Shown here: piece after piece, positions 5,000-7,464 of the stretch | How positions within the stretch are numbered: the first letter of the stretch is position 1 | Layout: each line of letters opens with the position of its first letter | Position numbers and translations under genes: made by a program | Assembly (NCBI GenBank): GCA_002791035.1 | Contig: PFWG01000017.1 | Span: 182 to 7,645 of the forward strand | Direction of reading: 5' to 3' | Length of the DNA stretch: 7,464 nucleotides | Origin: Candidatus Portnoybacteria bacterium CG_4_9_14_3_um_filter_43_11 | GTDB taxonomy: Bacteria; Patescibacteriota; Minisyncoccia; Portnoybacterales; UBA2143 | Notes under the pieces: model-generated | Told to the model about the DNA's origin: nothing | Databases searched by the model: none | What the model saw: only the letters and a program-made list of their open reading frames with translations

Positions 5000-5676
5000 T
5001 TGAGGTGATTCCGGCCATTATCGCCCAAAATTTTCAAGAACTGGAGGAAAAAATAAGAAAAGTTGAATCGTATGTTGATGGAGTTCAGCTGGATATTATG
5101 GACGGCAAGTTTGTTGACAATTACACCTGGCCCTACGCGAAACCGGGCAAAAACAATCCGGCTGAATTAAGGAATTTGAAAACCAAACTAAATTTAGAAG
5201 TCCATTTAATGGTTGAAAAACCGGAGGAGGCGATTGAGGACTGGATTAATTCGGGAGTCAAAAAAGTTATTTTCCATTTTGAATCAAGCCGGAAAATAAG
5301 AGAGATAATCCGGAAATTAAGGTCGGCGGGAATAATGGCTGGATTGGCGATAAATCCGGAAACGCCAATTGAGATTTTGGATGAATATGTTTCCGACTTG
5401 GACGAAGTTCTGATTATGACCGTTGAGCCGGGAAAAAGCGGGCAAGGATTATTGCCCGAAACCCTGGCAAAAATCCAAAAACTGCGCCAAAGTTACCCCA
5501 ATCTTAAAATAGGAGCGGATGGCGGGGTCAACCTAAATACGGCGCCGGAAATTGTTCGCGCCGGGGCGAATATCCTAACGGTCGGCTCAGCGATTTTTAA
5601 CAGTAATGATATTGGACGAACGATAAAAGAATTAAAACACCATAAATATCTTAAAATCAAAGAAAAAAATGAATGA
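4996..5676 (+). CDS. rpe: Ribulose-phosphate 3-epimerase family protein, divergent metal site
   Basis: A 226-residue TIM-barrel protein of the RPE family, which interconverts ribulose-5-phosphate and xylulose-5-phosphate. Recognisable elements are V-I-P-A-I-I-A (for the usual P-S-I-L-S-A), L-D-I-M-D-G-K-F-V-D-N (32-42), L-E-V-H70-L-M-V-E-K-P, H94-F-E96, G-L-A-I-N-P-E-T-P (116-124), and G-A-D175-G-G-V-N (173-179) followed by the A-G-A-N phosphate loop. Three of the four usual metal ligands are present (Asp33, His70, Asp175), but the first, His in the canonical H-x-D, is Gln31. The flexible loop reads M-T-V-E-P-G-K-S-G-Q instead of M-S-V-N-P-G-F-G-G-Q. Position between rpiB and transketolase supports an epimerase role, but a different metal preference or sugar substrate is possible. 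The stop overlaps the transketolase start by 8 bases. Confidence 0.88.
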   Translation: MIEVIPAIIAQNFQELEEKIRKVESYVDGVQLDIMDGKFVDNYTWPYAKPGKNNPAELRNLKTKLNLEVHLMVEKPEEAIEDWINSGVKKVIFHFESSRKIREIIRKLRSAGIMAGLAINPETPIEILDEYVSDLDEVLIMTVEPGKSGQGLLPETLAKIQKLRQSYPNLKIGADGGVNLNTAPEIVRAGANILTVGSAIFNSNDIGRTIKELKHHKYLKIKEKNE

Positions 5677-6517
5677 AAAAGAATTAGAACAAAAAGCCAA
5701 CGCTATCAGAAAAGACATTATTGAAATGCTAATGGAAGCCAAGTCGGGGCACTCAGCCGGGCCGTTGGGCATGGCTGATGTTTTTACGGCTTTATATTTT
5801 GGCGGCGTGGTAAAATATGACGCCAAGAAGCCGGATTGGGAGGAGAGAGACATGGTGGTTCTTTCCAACGCCCATATCTGTCCGGTTTGGTACGCCACTT
5901 TGGCTCACGCCGGTTTTTTCCCGAAAAAAGAATTAAAAACCTTAAGAAAACTGGGTTCTAATCTTCAGGGCCATCCCTATCGGCAAAGCGTTCCGGGCAT
6001 AGAATCGTCCGGCGGCTCTTTGGGCCAGGGATTGTCTATCGCCTGCGGCATGGCCTACGCTTTTTATAAGATGGACAAGAAAAACAATTGGGTCTGGTGC
6101 CTGACTTCCGATGGCGAACACGACGAGGGACAAATCTGGGAAGCGGCAATGTTTGCCGGAAAATATAAACTGTTCAATCTGACTCAGATAATGGACCGGA
6201 ACAATATTCAGATTGACGGCTATACCGAGGATGTCATGCCGTTGGAGCCGCTCAAAGAAAGATACGAATCATTCGGCTGGCATGTTTTGGAGGTTGACGG
6301 CCATAATATAGAAGAGATTATTGACGCTTGTCAGAAATCAAAAACGATTTTTGAAAAGCCGACTTTGATTATCGCCCATACTATTCCGGGCAAAGGAGTT
6401 GACTTTATGGAATGGCAATATTCTTGGCATGGCAAGACGCCCTGCGCCGAGGAAGGGCAAAAAGCGCTTAAATGTTTGAGAACTTTAGACGGCAAAATTA
6501 AATCAGAAGACGAGTAA
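5669..6517 (+). CDS. tktA: Transketolase, N-terminal (thiamine pyrophosphate-binding) subunit
   Basis: At 282 residues this is the N-terminal half of transketolase as a separate polypeptide; single-chain enzymes are about 650 residues. Visible features are the K-S-G-H-S-A-G-P-L-G-M-A-D motif (25-37, corresponding to G-H-P-G-G-S), S-N-A-H-I-C-P (66-72), Q-G-H-P (100-103), G-G-S-L-G-Q-G-L (115-122), and the diphosphate/Mg site S-D-G-E-H-D-E-G-Q (147-155) with N178-N179 about 30 residues later. The end H-T-I-P-G-K-G-V (237-244) is also typical. It binds the pyrophosphate end of the cofactor and pairs with the C-terminal subunit encoded one base downstream. Together they transfer two-carbon units between xylulose-5-phosphate and aldose phosphates. 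The 8-base overlap with rpe implies coupled translation. The gene symbol is by function; split forms carry no consistent name. Confidence 0.94.
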   Translation: MNEKELEQKANAIRKDIIEMLMEAKSGHSAGPLGMADVFTALYFGGVVKYDAKKPDWEERDMVVLSNAHICPVWYATLAHAGFFPKKELKTLRKLGSNLQGHPYRQSVPGIESSGGSLGQGLSIACGMAYAFYKMDKKNNWVWCLTSDGEHDEGQIWEAAMFAGKYKLFNLTQIMDRNNIQIDGYTEDVMPLEPLKERYESFGWHVLEVDGHNIEEIIDACQKSKTIFEKPTLIIAHTIPGKGVDFMEWQYSWHGKTPCAEEGQKALKCLRTLDGKIKSEDE

Positions 6518-6518
6518 T

Positions 6519-7464
6519 ATGGATTTAATTAAAAACGTTTACCAAAAAGAAAAATTAGAGCAGAAGCCGACACGGGACGGCTATGGGGAGGGGCTGGTTG
6601 AATTGGGGAAAAAGAATCCCAATATCGTTGTCTTGGGAGCGGATTTGACGGCTTCTACCCGCTGTGATTGGTTTCAGAAAGAATTTCCCGATAGATTTAT
6701 TGAGGTTGGGATTGCGGAGCAAAACTTAGTCGGCGTCGCCGTCGGATTGTCTTTGGTTGGCAAAGTTCCGTTTGCTTCCACCTACGCTGTCTTTTGCCCG
6801 GGGAGAAACTGGGATCAGATTAGAATAAGCGTTGCTTATAATGAGGCCAATGTTAAATTGACTGGGGCGCATGCCGGCGTTTCAGTCGGAGAAGACGGAG
6901 CAACCCACCAGGGATTAGAGGACATTGCCATTGCTCGCTGTCTGCCCAATATGACGGTGATTGCCCCATGCGATATGATTGAGACGAAAAAAGCGACTAT
7001 TGCCGCCGGCGAAATGGTTGGTCCGGCGTATTTGAGGTTTGCCCGCGAAGCAACCCCGGTCTTTACTACCGACAAGACCCCCTTTGAAATCGGCCGAGCG
7101 GAAATTTTTAGAGAAGGAAAGGACGTCGCGCTCATTGCTTGCGGGCCAACGGTCCACCAAGCGCTAATAGCGGCAAATGAGCTGGAGAAAGAAGGTATTT
7201 CGGCCGCCGTGGTCAATAATCACACTATCAAACCGATGGACGAGAAAACAATCATTGAGATTGCTCAAAAAACCGGAGCGGTTGTGACGGCGGAAGACCA
7301 TCAGGTAATGGGCGGAATGGGCAGCGCCGTTTGCGAGGTTTTATCCAAGAATCATCCCGTACCGATTGAGATGATTGGCGTTTTGGACCGCTTCGGAGAA
7401 TCGGGCAAACCAGATGAATTAATGGAGGTTTTTGGACTAACAGCCAAATATATCAAGGAAGCGG
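6519..7464 (+). CDS. tktB: Transketolase, C-terminal (pyrimidine-binding) subunit (3' partial)
   Basis: ATG 6519 follows the stop of the N-terminal subunit by one base; the frame stays open to the window end, giving 315 residues of a protein that usually has about 310-330, so only the extreme C-terminus is missing. The N-terminus contains the P-T-R-D-G-Y-G-E-G-L helix. Residues 61-70, I-E-V-G-I-A-E67-Q-N-L, hold the catalytic Glu that activates the aminopyrimidine of thiamine pyrophosphate. The pyrimidine-domain block G-A-H-A-G-V-S-V-G-E-D-G-A-T-H-Q-G-L-E-D is complete, and the C-terminal domain includes I-K-P-M-D and A-E-D-H-Q-V-M-G-G-M-G. 1-deoxy-xylulose-5-phosphate synthase has the same architecture, but the split into two genes and the pentose phosphate context favour transketolase. 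No clear Shine-Dalgarno; expression probably depends on the upstream half. Confidence 0.94.
   Translation, partial: MDLIKNVYQKEKLEQKPTRDGYGEGLVELGKKNPNIVVLGADLTASTRCDWFQKEFPDRFIEVGIAEQNLVGVAVGLSLVGKVPFASTYAVFCPGRNWDQIRISVAYNEANVKLTGAHAGVSVGEDGATHQGLEDIAIARCLPNMTVIAPCDMIETKKATIAAGEMVGPAYLRFAREATPVFTTDKTPFEIGRAEIFREGKDVALIACGPTVHQALIAANELEKEGISAAVVNNHTIKPMDEKTIIEIAQKTGAVVTAEDHQVMGGMGSAVCEVLSKNHPVPIEMIGVLDRFGESGKPDELMEVFGLTAKYIKEA

Noticed and set aside
6836..7216. 126-residue minus-strand open frame
   Set aside because: Lies opposite the conserved transketolase C-terminal subunit, whose catalytic motifs are intact; the product shows Ser/Ala-rich composition without domain features.

Overview
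The window looks like a chromosomal stretch from a Candidate Phyla Radiation (Patescibacteria, probably Parcubacteria-like) bacterium. The lineage is inferred from short compact genes, overlapping ATGA junctions, a split transketolase, a divergent ribulose-phosphate 3-epimerase and a DUF6390-type protein; no marker gene is present to prove it. TGA is a normal stop (it ends the GAPDH, rpiB and rpe genes), so the genome does not use the TGA=Gly code of Gracilibacteria/Absconditabacteria.

Left part (1-2254), accessory. The 3' end of an ABC exporter ATPase gene meets, stop codon to stop codon with no base between, a minus-strand gene for a HypC-type [NiFe]-hydrogenase maturation chaperone. HypC is divergent from a plus-strand pair: a 10-helix EamA/DMT transporter, overlapped for 32 bases by a DUF6390-type protein. 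Between hypC and the transporter gene lies a perfect 8+8 inverted repeat whose arms each carry a TATAAT box, one per strand; hypC, and perhaps the transporter, would be transcribed nearly or fully leaderless. The last third of the DUF6390 protein aligns by eye with the HypC encoded about 1 kb away, which suggests that the two are functionally linked.

Middle (2255-2341). The only non-coding gap of any size after hypC holds a roughly 60-base imperfect palindrome of the dispersed-repeat type, ending 8 bases before the GTG start of the next gene.

Right part (2342-7464), a tight seven-gene same-strand cluster: an AhpF-like thioredoxin/glutaredoxin reductase, a glutaredoxin-like protein, GAPDH, ribose-5-phosphate isomerase B, ribulose-phosphate 3-epimerase, and the two halves of a split transketolase (the second runs off the window). 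Gaps are 4, 24, -4, -4, -8 and 1 base, so this is almost certainly one operon. It joins a dithiol redox pair to the non-oxidative pentose phosphate pathway and the NAD-linked step of glycolysis. No transaldolase or oxidative-branch gene is in view. No RNA gene, CRISPR array, insertion sequence or origin was seen.
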